Made by a program: the position numbers and the translations under genes. DNA of 64,000 bases from Brevibacterium permense (lineage in GTDB: Bacteria > Actinomycetota > Actinomycetes > Actinomycetales > Brevibacteriaceae), in the NCBI RefSeq assembly GCF_025506275.1, contig NZ_QYCP01000085.1:59478-123477 (forward strand). The letters run 5' to 3'. The stretch's first letter is position 1. Each line of letters opens with the position of its first letter. Shown piece by piece: positions 43,096-52,400 of the stretch. Under the pieces are notes generated by a model, which did no database searches, was not told where the DNA came from, and saw nothing but the letters and a program-made list of their open reading frames with translations.

Positions 43096-44373
43096 TCACC
43101 GTCGGAGATCGGTAATCCGGGCAGTGATGTATTCGGATTCGGCATCGTTGCCGGGACATTCCAGGCCCGCGGCATAGGCGCCCTCGGCCTCCGCCGTGCG
43201 ACCGAGTTCGTCGAGGGTGATCGCCCGTGCGATGTGGAAGGGCCTGTAACGCAGCAGCTTCGTATCGTCGGCCAGTTCGTCGAGGGCGCTCATGGCAGCT
43301 TCGGGGCCCGAGACCCGACCGAGGGCGATCGCGGTGTTGAGAGCGACGACCGGCGACGGATCGAGGCCGGACAGCATCCGATAGAGCACGAGGATCTGCT
43401 TCCAGTCCGTGTCGGCGAATCGCGCGGCTTCGGCGTGAAGGGCCGCGATCGCCGCCTGGATGGTGAATGCCCCGGCTCCCGGTTCGCCGGCGGCCACGTC
43501 GACGAGTCCGGTCCCTTCGGCGATGAGGCGTGAGTCCCACAGGCTGCGGTCCTGCTCGGCCAGCGGCACCGGCTGGCCGTCCGGCGTCACACGGGCGGTC
43601 TCACGTGCCCGTGTGAGCAGAAGCAGAGCCAGCAGGCCACGGGCTTCGGTCTGCTCGGGCAGGTATCCGACGAGCAGTCGGGTCAGCCGGATGGCTTCGT
43701 GCTGCAGATCGACTCGAGTATGTGCGGGCCCTGCCGTGGCGTTGATGCCCTGAGTGAAGATGAGATAGAGGACGCGCAGCACTCCGGGCAACCGGTCGCC
43801 GAGCTCAGCGGGCGCGGGGCGGCCGAAAGGAATCCCGGTCTTGAGGATCCGCTGCTTGGCACGGACGATCCGCTGCTGCATCGTCGCGGTCTCGATGAGG
43901 AACCCGGCGGCCACCTCGGCGGTGGTCAGCCCCGAGTGGAAGCGCAGGATGAGCACGATGCGTTCGTCCTCGCGCAGGGTCGGGTGGGAGCAGGTGAAGA
44001 ACAGTCCGAGGCGCTCGTCGGGCAGATCCGCTGCGTCCATCTCCTCGCCGAGGCGCTCCGCGTGATCGTCGTGGTCACCTGATCGCAGCTCGTCCTCGAT
44101 GCGCAGGCGAGCGAGGTTCCGGGTGCGCACCTCATCGGAGCGGATGAGATCGATGGCGCGGTTCTTCGCCGCGACCATCAGCCACGCCTGAGGGCGTTCG
44201 GGCACTCCCCTGCCCGGCCATGTCTCGACCGCACGCAGCACGGCGTCGTGGAGGGCTTCCTCGGCGAGGTCGAAGTCACGGAACCGGGTGACCAGCGCCG
44301 CGAGCAGCCGCCCGTAGTCCTCCTCGCCGATGGCGCTGAGGACGCGGGCGGCCGCATCGGGGTCGGGATCCAT
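43096..44373 (-). CDS. ECF sigma factor of the DGPF-linked (ECF42) type
   Basis: 425 residues: sigma region 2 (LAALVTRFRDFDLAEEALHD, RPQAWLMVAAKNRAIDLIRS), region 4 (DERIVLILRFHSGLTTAEVA, IETATMQQRIVRAKQRILK), then a long C-terminal domain (DUF6596/TPR-like; DQRGINAT-type region QGINATAGPAHTRVDLQHEA, ALLLLTRARETARV). No anti-sigma gene is adjacent. The YCII/DGPF gene immediately upstream is the usual partner of group ECF42. The ATG shares a base with that gene's stop (TGATG), so they are coupled. Confidence 0.92.
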   Translation of the reverse strand: MDPDPDAAARVLSAIGEEDYGRLLAALVTRFRDFDLAEEALHDAVLRAVETWPGRGVPERPQAWLMVAAKNRAIDLIRSDEVRTRNLARLRIEDELRSGDHDDHAERLGEEMDAADLPDERLGLFFTCSHPTLREDERIVLILRFHSGLTTAEVAAGFLIETATMQQRIVRAKQRILKTGIPFGRPAPAELGDRLPGVLRVLYLIFTQGINATAGPAHTRVDLQHEAIRLTRLLVGYLPEQTEARGLLALLLLTRARETARVTPDGQPVPLAEQDRSLWDSRLIAEGTGLVDVAAGEPGAGAFTIQAAIAALHAEAARFADTDWKQILVLYRMLSGLDPSPVVALNTAIALGRVSGPEAAMSALDELADDTKLLRYRPFHIARAITLDELGRTAEAEGAYAAGLECPGNDAESEYITARITDLRR

Positions 44374-44714
44374 CAGTAGTCGGCCACCGGACGGATCTCG
44401 ATGTGTCCGGCCTTGGCTGCGGGGCTCTTCTTCGCCCAGGCGATCGCCTCGTCGATATCGGCGACGTCGATGACGTAGCTGCCGCCGACGAACTCGTTCG
44501 ATTCGGCGAACGGGCCCGAGGTGACAAGCGATTCGCCTCCGGATCCGCTCACCCGGACCCCGAGTTCGGGCCCTTCGAGGGCGAAGCCGCCGACGACGAT
44601 CCCCGCCTCGCTGATCTCCTTGTCGAATGCCAGGAATTCTTCTGGATCCGCTCCGCCGTCGTCACCGCAGTCAGGATCCTGTGTGCGTCCCATGAGCAGA
44701 AGTGCGTACTTCAT
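44373..44714 (-). CDS. YCII/DGPF-domain protein
   Basis: 113 residues with the YciI-like ferredoxin fold: MKYALLLMGRTQDPDCGDDG, EFLAFDKEISEAGIVVGGFA, TSGPFAESNEFVGGSYVIDV (the DGPF-like turn, here SGPF) and DEAIAWAKKSPAAKAGHIEI. It is encoded ahead of the ECF sigma gene, as in ECF42 loci, where DGPF proteins are part of the regulon. ATG 44714 follows AAGGAG. Its biochemical role is unknown. Confidence 0.9.
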   Translation of the reverse strand: MKYALLLMGRTQDPDCGDDGGADPEEFLAFDKEISEAGIVVGGFALEGPELGVRVSGSGGESLVTSGPFAESNEFVGGSYVIDVADIDEAIAWAKKSPAAKAGHIEIRPVADY

Positions 44715-44835
44715 GTCGTTCTCCTTGGTCGTTCCTCATGTCATGCCGGGCGGCCTGACACCATGATGACGGTCGAGGAGCGACCGGATCGACAGCTGCG
44801 GAGAAAAACTTTCCTGCGCTCGTCGAATCGACGAT

Positions 44836-46260
44836 TCAGAGGTGACGGTGGAGCTTCCGTGCCGCTTCGGTCAGCGAACCGCTCACGGAGGGGTAGACGA
44901 CGAAGGAGGCGGAGAGCTGATCGACGGTCAGCCGGTTCTCGACCGCCATGGTGATCGGCAGGATGAGCTCACTGGCTCGGGGGCCGACGACGACTCCGCC
45001 GAGGATGGAGCCGGATCCGCGCCGAGCGAAGATCTTGACGAAGCCGTCCTCGATGCCGAGCATCTTGGCGCGTGGGTTCGTGTCCAACGGCAGCATCACG
45101 GTGTCGATGTCCGTCGGTTTCTCGCGGTAGTTCTGCTGAGTGAAGCCGACGGTGGCGATCTCGGGTGCGGTGAACACGTTCGATGCGACATTGCGCAGCT
45201 TGAGCGGCTGCACGGCGTCGCCGAGCGCGTGGTTCATGGCGATCCGCCCCTGCATCCCTGCTACCGAGGCCAACGGCAGCACTCCGGTGCAGTCACCGGC
45301 CGCGTAGATACCGGCCCGCGAGGTCCGCGAAACGCCGTCGACGACTATGTGCCCGGATTCGCTGACGCGCACACCGGCTTTCTCCAGGCCGAGTCCTTCG
45401 GTGTTCGGAATCGAGCCGACGGCCATGAGGCAGTGGGATCCTTCGACACGGCGACCATCGGCGAGCACCACTTCGACTCCGTCGTCGGTGCGGGTCACCG
45501 AGGCGGCGCGGGAGCGGGAGAGGACATTCATGCCCTTATTGCGGAAGACGAATTCGAGCACATCGGCCGCATCTTCGTCCTGGCCGGGCAGGACCTTCTC
45601 ACGCGAGGACACGAGGGTCACCTCGGTGCCCAATGCGCGGTAGGCCGAAGCGAACTCGGCGCCGGTGACACCGGAGCCGACGACGATGAGGTGCTCGGGC
45701 AGTTCGTCGAGGTCGTAGAGCTGAGTCCAGGTGAGGATGCGCTCACCGTCAGGCTGCGCAGTGGGCAGCTCACGCGGGTGGGCGCCGACCGAGAGCAGGA
45801 TCGTGGAGGCCTCGAGGGTGTACTCGGTGCCGCCGGATTCGACGACATGGACCTGGTCGCGACCGGCCAGAGTCGCCTTGCCCTGGATGGCTTTGACACC
45901 GGCCCGAATGAGGCCTTCGTAGATGTCGTTGGCCTGAGCGTCGGCGAGCGAGAGGATGCGCTTGTTGACAACTTCGAGGTCGGCGGTGACTCGGCGCGCA
46001 ACGGCCTCGGTGTCCTCGGTGTTCTCGATCCGGATTCCGAGCCCGTCGGAGCGCTCGATCTCGTCCATCATCTCCGCGGTGGCGATGAGCGACTTCGATG
46101 GCACGACGTCGGTGAGCACGGCGGAACCACCGCACCGATTCTGCTCGATGAGCATGACATCGGCACCGAGCTGAGCCGCGACGAGCGCGGCTTCGTAGCC
46201 GCCGGGGCCGCCGCCGATGATGACGACGCGATCTGCAGTGGAATCAAATTCAGTGTTCAC
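44836..46260 (-). CDS. lpdA: LpdA-type NAD(P)H-quinone dehydrogenase (FAD flavoprotein)
   Basis: 474 residues of the pyridine nucleotide-disulfide oxidoreductase family: FAD site VVIIGGGPGGYEAALVAAQL, NAD site HLIVVGSGVTGAEFASAYRA, GIYAAGDCTGVLPLASVAGM, and dimerisation domain TAPEIATVGFTQQNYREKPT. The redox-active CxxxxC is missing: the region reads RCGGSAVLTDVVPSKSL with only one Cys. It therefore cannot be a dihydrolipoyl dehydrogenase and matches mycobacterial LpdA (Rv3303c), which reduces quinones. Confidence 0.9.
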   Translation of the reverse strand: MNTEFDSTADRVVIIGGGPGGYEAALVAAQLGADVMLIEQNRCGGSAVLTDVVPSKSLIATAEMMDEIERSDGLGIRIENTEDTEAVARRVTADLEVVNKRILSLADAQANDIYEGLIRAGVKAIQGKATLAGRDQVHVVESGGTEYTLEASTILLSVGAHPRELPTAQPDGERILTWTQLYDLDELPEHLIVVGSGVTGAEFASAYRALGTEVTLVSSREKVLPGQDEDAADVLEFVFRNKGMNVLSRSRAASVTRTDDGVEVVLADGRRVEGSHCLMAVGSIPNTEGLGLEKAGVRVSESGHIVVDGVSRTSRAGIYAAGDCTGVLPLASVAGMQGRIAMNHALGDAVQPLKLRNVASNVFTAPEIATVGFTQQNYREKPTDIDTVMLPLDTNPRAKMLGIEDGFVKIFARRGSGSILGGVVVGPRASELILPITMAVENRLTVDQLSASFVVYPSVSGSLTEAARKLHRHL

Positions 46261-46387
46261 ATACAGATTGTCTCAAATCGCCACGATGCTGGCGAACGGC
46301 CCCCTGGTGATCGACCGAATGGTTCCTTTGGGATCTGTTGGGAGGTCGGTCCTGGGCCGGTCCGAAATCGGTCCGGTTGCGGTCCGA

Positions 46388-46939
46388 TCAGTTCGGGTCG
46401 ACCACCTCGGCGGTGTCCTTGTGCAGGGTCGACAGACGCACATAGGACTGGGCGTTCTGCCGGACCTTCTCCACTCCTTCGTCGGTCATCTCCCGGCGCA
46501 CCTTCGCCGGCACACCGGCGACGAGCGACCGTGCCGGGATCTGCGTGCCTTCGAGGACGACGGCGCCCGCGGCGACGAGAGATTCGCTGCCGATATGGGC
46601 GTCGTTGAGCACTGTGGAGTGCATTCCGATGAGCACATCGTCATCGACGACGGCACCGTGGACGAGCGCTTGGTGGCCGATGGAGACGCGGGCGCCGATG
46701 ACGACGGGTTTCCCGGCGTCGGTGTGCATGACGGTGTTGTCCTGCACGTTCGAGTCCTCACCGATCGTGATCGGGGCGGCTTCGGCACGCAGAACACAGC
46801 CGTAGAAGACGCTGGCGCCCTTCTTCACATGCACATCGCCGACGAGCGTGGCACCGGCTGCGACGAACGCCTCCGGATCGATCTGCGGTGTGTGGCCGCC
46901 GACGGAGACGATGCGGGGGTTGGCGAGATCGTTGGTCAT
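46388..46939 (-). CDS. Gamma-carbonic anhydrase-like hexapeptide protein
   Basis: 183 residues forming a left-handed beta-helix of hexapeptide repeats (VAAGATLVGDVHVKKGASVF, GEDSNVQDNTVMHTDAGKPV, IGARVSIGHQALVHGAVVDD, VLIGMHSTVLNDAHIG). The three zinc-binding His positions of gamma-carbonic anhydrases are represented by VMHTD, IGHQALVHG. YrdA/PaaY proteins look the same, so CO2 hydration is likely but not certain. It lies 127 bp upstream of lpdA on the same strand. Confidence 0.88.
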   Translation of the reverse strand: MTNDLANPRIVSVGGHTPQIDPEAFVAAGATLVGDVHVKKGASVFYGCVLRAEAAPITIGEDSNVQDNTVMHTDAGKPVVIGARVSIGHQALVHGAVVDDDVLIGMHSTVLNDAHIGSESLVAAGAVVLEGTQIPARSLVAGVPAKVRREMTDEGVEKVRQNAQSYVRLSTLHKDTAEVVDPN

Positions 46940-47222
46940 GAGTCCTCCATTGGTTCACGTGATGCCTGTGTGCATTCACCTGCTGTCTGCATGTGCCTGA
47001 CAGTCTAGGCGGAGACGCTCAGACAGGCCCGAAAAGACGAATCGCGGACCGATTTGCGCGATCGCCCTCATAGCAGGACAATGGGGAAAATTCTTGTCAG
47101 AAATTTCACACTGCCGGACCCTTGTGCGCCCAATTGCGTTATGTGAACCTTGACTGTGAGAGTTGCACGCCCGGAATTCGGGCGTAGGCAACCGCGTTCA
47201 CTGAATTCGTCGAAAGGTCACC

Positions 47223-47471
47223 ATGGATTGGCGACACCGTGCAGCATGCCTCAATGAGGATCCGGAGCTCTTCTTCCCGATCGGCAACACCGGACCCGCG
47301 CTGCTCCAGATTGAGGAAGCAAAGACTGTCTGTCGCCGTTGTGAAGTTGCAGAGACCTGCCTTCAGTGGGCCCTCGAATCCGGTCAGGATGCCGGAGTCT
47401 GGGGCGGTCTGAGCGAGGACGAGCGTCGCGCTCTCAAACGTCGTGCCGCTCGCGCCCGCCGCGCAGGCTGA
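47223..47471 (+). CDS. whiB: WhiB-family [4Fe-4S] transcriptional regulator
   Basis: 82 residues. Cluster cysteines C9, C37, C40 and C46 (CxxC between the second and third) are followed by GVWGG (58-62) and a basic C-terminus (RRALKRRAARARRAG) for DNA binding. The size and the MDWRHRAACL start resemble WhiB1, an NO-sensitive essential regulator that binds the primary sigma factor. An inverted repeat GCCCG-GAATT-CGGGC (47169-47183) lies 40 bp upstream. An actinobacterial signature gene. Confidence 0.95.
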   Translation: MDWRHRAACLNEDPELFFPIGNTGPALLQIEEAKTVCRRCEVAETCLQWALESGQDAGVWGGLSEDERRALKRRAARARRAG

Positions 47472-47550
47472 ATCGCCGGCCGTCAAGAAGGCAGTCATCC
47501 GGACTGCCGAAACCATAACTGAACCACCGACCACACCTGCACCTAAGAAT

Positions 47551-47598
47551 GAGTCCCTTGTCCCGACGGCGAATGATCGTCGTCGGAACAAGGGACTC
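47551..47598. terminator. 18-bp-arm hairpin downstream of whiB
   Basis: GAGTCCCTTGTCCCGACG (47551-47568) pairs with CGTCGGAACAAGGGACTC (47581-47598) with one mismatch around a 12-base loop. It lies between convergent whiB and the kinase gene. There is no T tract, so it may also work as an RNA-stability element. Confidence 0.6.
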
Positions 47599-47681
47599 AG
47601 TCGTGTGTGTGCACGAGCGCCCGGCCGAATGTCGACCGACACCGGAGCGTGGCAGCTTCGGCTCGGTCCGACGAGCCCCGC

Positions 47682-49199
47682 TCAGTCGTAGGAGTCCGGG
47701 CGCAGTGGAACGTCGAGGACGGCGACTGTTCCGCCGCCTTCGCGCGCCTGCCATTGGATCGAACCGGCCAGGTCGGCCGAGACCAGGGTGCGCACGATCT
47801 GCGTGCCCAGACCATTGCCCGGATTCTGCGTCTCCCCCAACCCGATGCCGTCATCGGCGATCGTCACGCTCAGGTGATCGCCGTTGCGCTCCGGGGTCAC
47901 CCACACATGGCCGTTGAGCGTCTCGCCCGGTTCCAGACTCTCGAGGTTCTCGGTGGGGAATCCGTGTTCGATCGCGTTCGTGATCAGCTCCGTGATGGCC
48001 AGGGCCAGAGAGGTGGCATCGGCGGAGGAGATGGTCCCGAAGCTTCCACACCGTTTGAGTTCGATATGCACCAGAGGGCTGGTCAGCTCGGGAGTCAGAC
48101 GCAGTCCCTTATCGACGACTTCGTCGAAGTCCACCTCGGATTCGACGCCTTGGCTGAGCACATCGTGAACCACTGCGATGATCGAGACCCGGCGCATCGC
48201 CTCCGTCAGCGCACCCTTGGCCTCGGGGCTGTCGATGCGGCGGGTCTGCAGCCGCAGCAGAGCGGACACGGTCTGCAGATTGTTCTTCACCCTGTGGTGC
48301 ATCTCCTTGATCATCGCGTCGCGAGAGAGCAGCTCACGTTTGCGGCGGCGGATCTCGGAGACGTCACGGGCGAGGACGATCGCACCGACCCGCTCGCCCT
48401 CGTCCGTGAGCGGAATCGCGCGCAGGGACACACTCGTGCGCCCGACTTCGAGTTCGGTCCGCCAAGGGGCACGCCCGGTGAGCACCAGCGGGAGGGTCTC
48501 ATCGACCTGACGCAGCTCTGCACTGAGGTTCGAGACCACCTCGGAGAGATAGCTGCCTTCGATCTCTCCTCCGTAGCCGAGCCGGTGCATGAGCGATACG
48601 GCGTTCGGGGAGGCATACTGCACATGCGAATCGCGGTCGAGGATGAAGATGCCGTCGCCGACTCGTGGTTCGCCGTGCCGGGCCCCGGACGGGGCATCGC
48701 GATCGGGGAACGTTCCCTGCACGATCATGCGCATCAGAGCCATCGCCGTTTCCCGGTAGTACTTCTCCAAGCGAGACGAACCTCTGCGTCGGACCTCCTC
48801 CGAATACCGGACGACGAGCGCGATGGCCTCGCCGCTGCGGATGATCGGCACCGCCTCGGCGAGGATGTCGACATCGGAGGATCCGGCGCTGATTCCCATC
48901 TCTCGGGCCGCGGCAACGTGGGAGACAGAGCTCCGGGTGCTGCTGGCCTGATCGAGCAGCTCCTTCTCCAGACCGGTCGCACGCGCTCCGATCAGGTCCC
49001 GGTTGAACAATGTCGCCCCGGTCGTCGATCGGGCATGCGCCAGGACCGTGTAGGCACCGTTGGGCGACGGCACCCACAGCACGAGATCGGCGAAGGAGAG
49101 GTCGGCCAACAGCTGCCAGTCGCCGACGAGCAGATGGATGTGTTCGACGTCTGACTCATCCGTGATGCCCTCGGCCGCCAGCAGTTCGTTGAGCACCAT
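47682..49199 (-). CDS. pdtaS: PdtaS-like sensor histidine kinase
   Basis: 505 residues: N-terminal GAF-like domain (about 1-150, VEHIHLLVGDWQLLADLSFA), PAS domain (about 185-290, GIFILDRDSHVQYASPNAVS), then a HisKA_2 domain with phospho-acceptor His in MIKEMHHRVKNNLQTVSALL and an HATPase with LALAITELITNAIEHGF and ADDGIGLG, GLGTQIVRTLV. This soluble kinase family phosphorylates the ANTAR antiterminator PdtaR, which is not encoded in this window. ATG 49199 follows TTGGAGGAACGT; a longer frame to 49274 is not needed. Confidence 0.92.
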   Translation of the reverse strand: MVLNELLAAEGITDESDVEHIHLLVGDWQLLADLSFADLVLWVPSPNGAYTVLAHARSTTGATLFNRDLIGARATGLEKELLDQASSTRSSVSHVAAAREMGISAGSSDVDILAEAVPIIRSGEAIALVVRYSEEVRRRGSSRLEKYYRETAMALMRMIVQGTFPDRDAPSGARHGEPRVGDGIFILDRDSHVQYASPNAVSLMHRLGYGGEIEGSYLSEVVSNLSAELRQVDETLPLVLTGRAPWRTELEVGRTSVSLRAIPLTDEGERVGAIVLARDVSEIRRRKRELLSRDAMIKEMHHRVKNNLQTVSALLRLQTRRIDSPEAKGALTEAMRRVSIIAVVHDVLSQGVESEVDFDEVVDKGLRLTPELTSPLVHIELKRCGSFGTISSADATSLALAITELITNAIEHGFPTENLESLEPGETLNGHVWVTPERNGDHLSVTIADDGIGLGETQNPGNGLGTQIVRTLVSADLAGSIQWQAREGGGTVAVLDVPLRPDSYD

Positions 49200-49432
49200 A
49201 CGTTCCTCCAAGGTGAGATCAGCAGACCCGCATTGCGCGGATCTGCTGAGATGTCGATGTTCAGACGCTACCACTTAATCGGTCGGTGTTCGGACCCACC
49301 CAGGCGGCTGTGTCCGCACGATCCCAACTGACCGGCCGATCGTGGTCGCCCTTCCGGTCACGCTGTCGAACCGATCAGGAGTGCCCGGCCGGTCGCGGCC
49401 GACCATGGTGCCGACCGCGACCGCAATCGGCC

Positions 49433-52400
49433 TCAGCCGTTGTGCTCGCTCTCCCAGGCCGAGGAGCGGACCATCGACCGCAGTGAGCGCAGCAGCACAG
49501 ACAGCGGCGCCTGGGTGACGGAATCGAGACCGAGAATCGTCTCCGTCGTCTCCAGCACCCGCCCCACGACAGTCTCGTTGCGTTCGAGCCATTCGGCCAG
49601 GCGCTGCTTCGCCCGTTCGTCCGGGGTTCCGGAGATCGGCGAATCCGTGGCGGCCAGAACCGTTCCCGTCACCGACAGGATCGCGGCGTAGTAGTCATCA
49701 CGCATGGATCCGCGGGCCAGCGCAGACCACCGGTCGCTGCGATCGAGCTCACCGATGAGGGTGAGGATCTGCGAACCGGAGAAGCGTTCGTTCACGGCGT
49801 AGTAGACCTCAGCGACGTCCTCGGCGGATTCGTTCGCCCGAGCTGCCAGCTGGGTGATGTCGAGCAGCACGAACTCGTCGAGCAGAGCGGCGGAGCGCCA
49901 CGCGAGTTCGCTCGGCACGCCTTCGTCGATGTAGCTCTGCGCCTTCGCCTGCATGGTTTCTGCGTCATAGCCGTCAACGAGGTCCGGGACCCGGGAGCGC
50001 AGGGCTTCGACGACCTTTCCGTACATCTCGATGCCGGAATCGACGTCGAGGCTGTCCGGCGCCTGCTGCACGAGCCAGCGCGAGGAACGATCGAGGACAC
50101 GCACATAGTCGTGCTGGAGTTTCACCTGCACCTCGGTCGGCACCTGGTTGTCGAGTGCGCACACGGCGTCGAAGAAGTCATCGAGTCCGAAGATCTCCGA
50201 GACCACGACGAACACGCGTGCGATCTGCGGCACCGACGCCGGCGTCTCTTCCAACATCCGATAGATGTAGGTCAGTCCGCCGCGGTCGACGAGCCGGTTG
50301 ACGAGCTTCGCCGTCGCGATCTCCCGGTACAGCGGGTGTTCGGGGATGAGCTCGCCGTACTTCTCCTGCAGAGCGTCCGGGAAGTAGGACACGAGTTCGC
50401 GCCGCATCCACGTCTCGTCCGGCACGGTGCTGGCGAGGACCTCATCGGCGGCGTGCATCTTCACATAGGCCAGCAGCACGGCGAGTTCGGGTGACACGTA
50501 GTAGCTGAACTCGCGTTTGGCCAGCTCGTCGGCGTTGGGCAGGAATTCGACCGCCCGGTCGAGATCGGCATTCTTCTCCAGATAGCCCAGCAGCCGGCCG
50601 TAGGTGCCCGACATCGATTCGGTCTGGGCCCGAGCCTCGCCGAGGACGACGTTCTGCGAGTAGTTGTTCGCCAGCACCCGATCGGCGACCTGGTCGGTGA
50701 AAGAGTGCAGGACCGCCTCCCGTTCTTCCGCGGCGAAGGCACCCTTGTGCAAGAGCGTACGCAGGAGCAGCTTGATGTTGACCTCGTGGTCGGAGCTGTC
50801 GACGCCGGCCGAGTTGTCGACGGCGTCGGTGTTGATCTCGACGCCGCCCAGGGCGGCCTCGACACGTCCCAGCTGTGTCACGCCGAGATTGCCGCCCTCG
50901 CCGATCACCCGCGCCCGCACATCGGCGCCGTCGATGCGGATGGCATCGTTGGACTTATCGCCGACATCGGCGTGGCTCTCGCTCGATGCCTTGATATAGG
51001 TGCCGATACCGCCGTTGTAGACGAGGTCGACCGGTGCCTTGAGGATCTCCGACATGAGGTCGGCGGGGCTGCGCTTTCCGGGTTCGACTCCGAGCACCGA
51101 GGCGGCTTCGGGGCTGAGGTCGATCGACTTCGCCGACCGGGAGAAGACTCCGCCTCCTGAGGAGATGAGGTCCCGTTCGTAGTCCTGCCAGCTCGAACGC
51201 GGCAGGTCGAAGAGTCGTTGGCGTTCGACGAAGCTGCGAGCGGCGTCGGGGTTCGGATCGAGGAAGATGTCCCGGTGGTCGAATGCCGCGACGAGGCGGA
51301 TGTGCTCGCTGCGCAGCATGCCGTTGCCGAAGACGTCGCCGCTCATATCGCCGATGCCCACGACGGTGAAGTCCTCGGCGGCGGTGTTGAGTCCGAGTTC
51401 ACGGAAGTGTCGTTCGACGGATTTCCACGCGCCCCGAGAGGTGATGGCCATCGCCTTGTGGTCGTAGCCGACCGATCCGCCGGATGCGAAGGCGTCGCCG
51501 AGCCAGAATCCGCGGCGTTCGGCGATCGCGTTGGCCACATCGGAGAACCGTGCCGTGCCCTTGTCAGCGGCGACGACGAGATAGTAGTCGTCTCCATCGT
51601 GGCGGACGACACGGTCGGGGTGGACGACGACGCTGGAGTCGTCGCTGCCGTAGGTGAGGTTGTCCGCAACCTCGAGCATGCTTTCGATGAACACCTCGTA
51701 GGCGGCCTGACCGGCGGCCATCCACGCGTCCCGATCGCTCATCGGCGGCAGCTGCTTGGGGAAGAAGCCGCCCTTCGCCCCGGTTGGCACGATGAGCGCG
51801 TTCTTGACCATCTGGGCCTTGACGAGACCGAGCACCTCGGTGCGGAAGTCATCGCGACGATCCGACCAGCGCAGCCCTCCGCGAGCGACGGTGCCGAAAC
51901 GCAGGTGCACGCCCTCGACCTGCGGGGAATACACCCACATCTCCAGAGCCGGCTTCGGCTTCGGCACGAAGCTGAGCTCGTCGGGTCGGATCTTGAGCAC
52001 CAGTGCCGTGGGCAGAGCACCGGATTCGTCGATGTAGTAGTTCGTGCGCAGGGTCGCCCGCAGCAGTTCCAGCGAGGAGCGCAGCACACGGTCGGCGTCG
52101 AGGCTGGCCACTTCGCTGAGGGCGGCTTCGATCGCGTCGTCGATCTCGGTCATCGTCGCTTCGCGTCCGGCGTCATCGACGTCGGGGTCGAACTTGGCGG
52201 AGAAATAGTCGACGAGCAGCTTCGAGATCTGCGGGTTGTCGCTGTAGACCTCACCGACATAGGCGTCGGAATAGGTGAAGCCCGCCTGGCGCAGGTATTT
52301 GCCCAGTGCGCGGATGATCGTCACATGCTGCCAGGTGAGTCCGGCGACGACGAGACGGTCGAAGACCCCAGCTTCCTTCTTGCCGTCCCAGCCGGCCATG

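Noticed and set aside
44842..46608. 588-codon plus-strand frame
   Set aside because: Antisense to lpdA and the gamma-carbonic anhydrase-like gene, both of which have clear family motifs.
49275..49432. Small gene between the PdtaS-like kinase and glutamate dehydrogenase genes
   Set aside because: Short frames exist, but none has a ribosome binding site or protein-like composition; the stretch looks like an intergenic region with GC-rich dyads.
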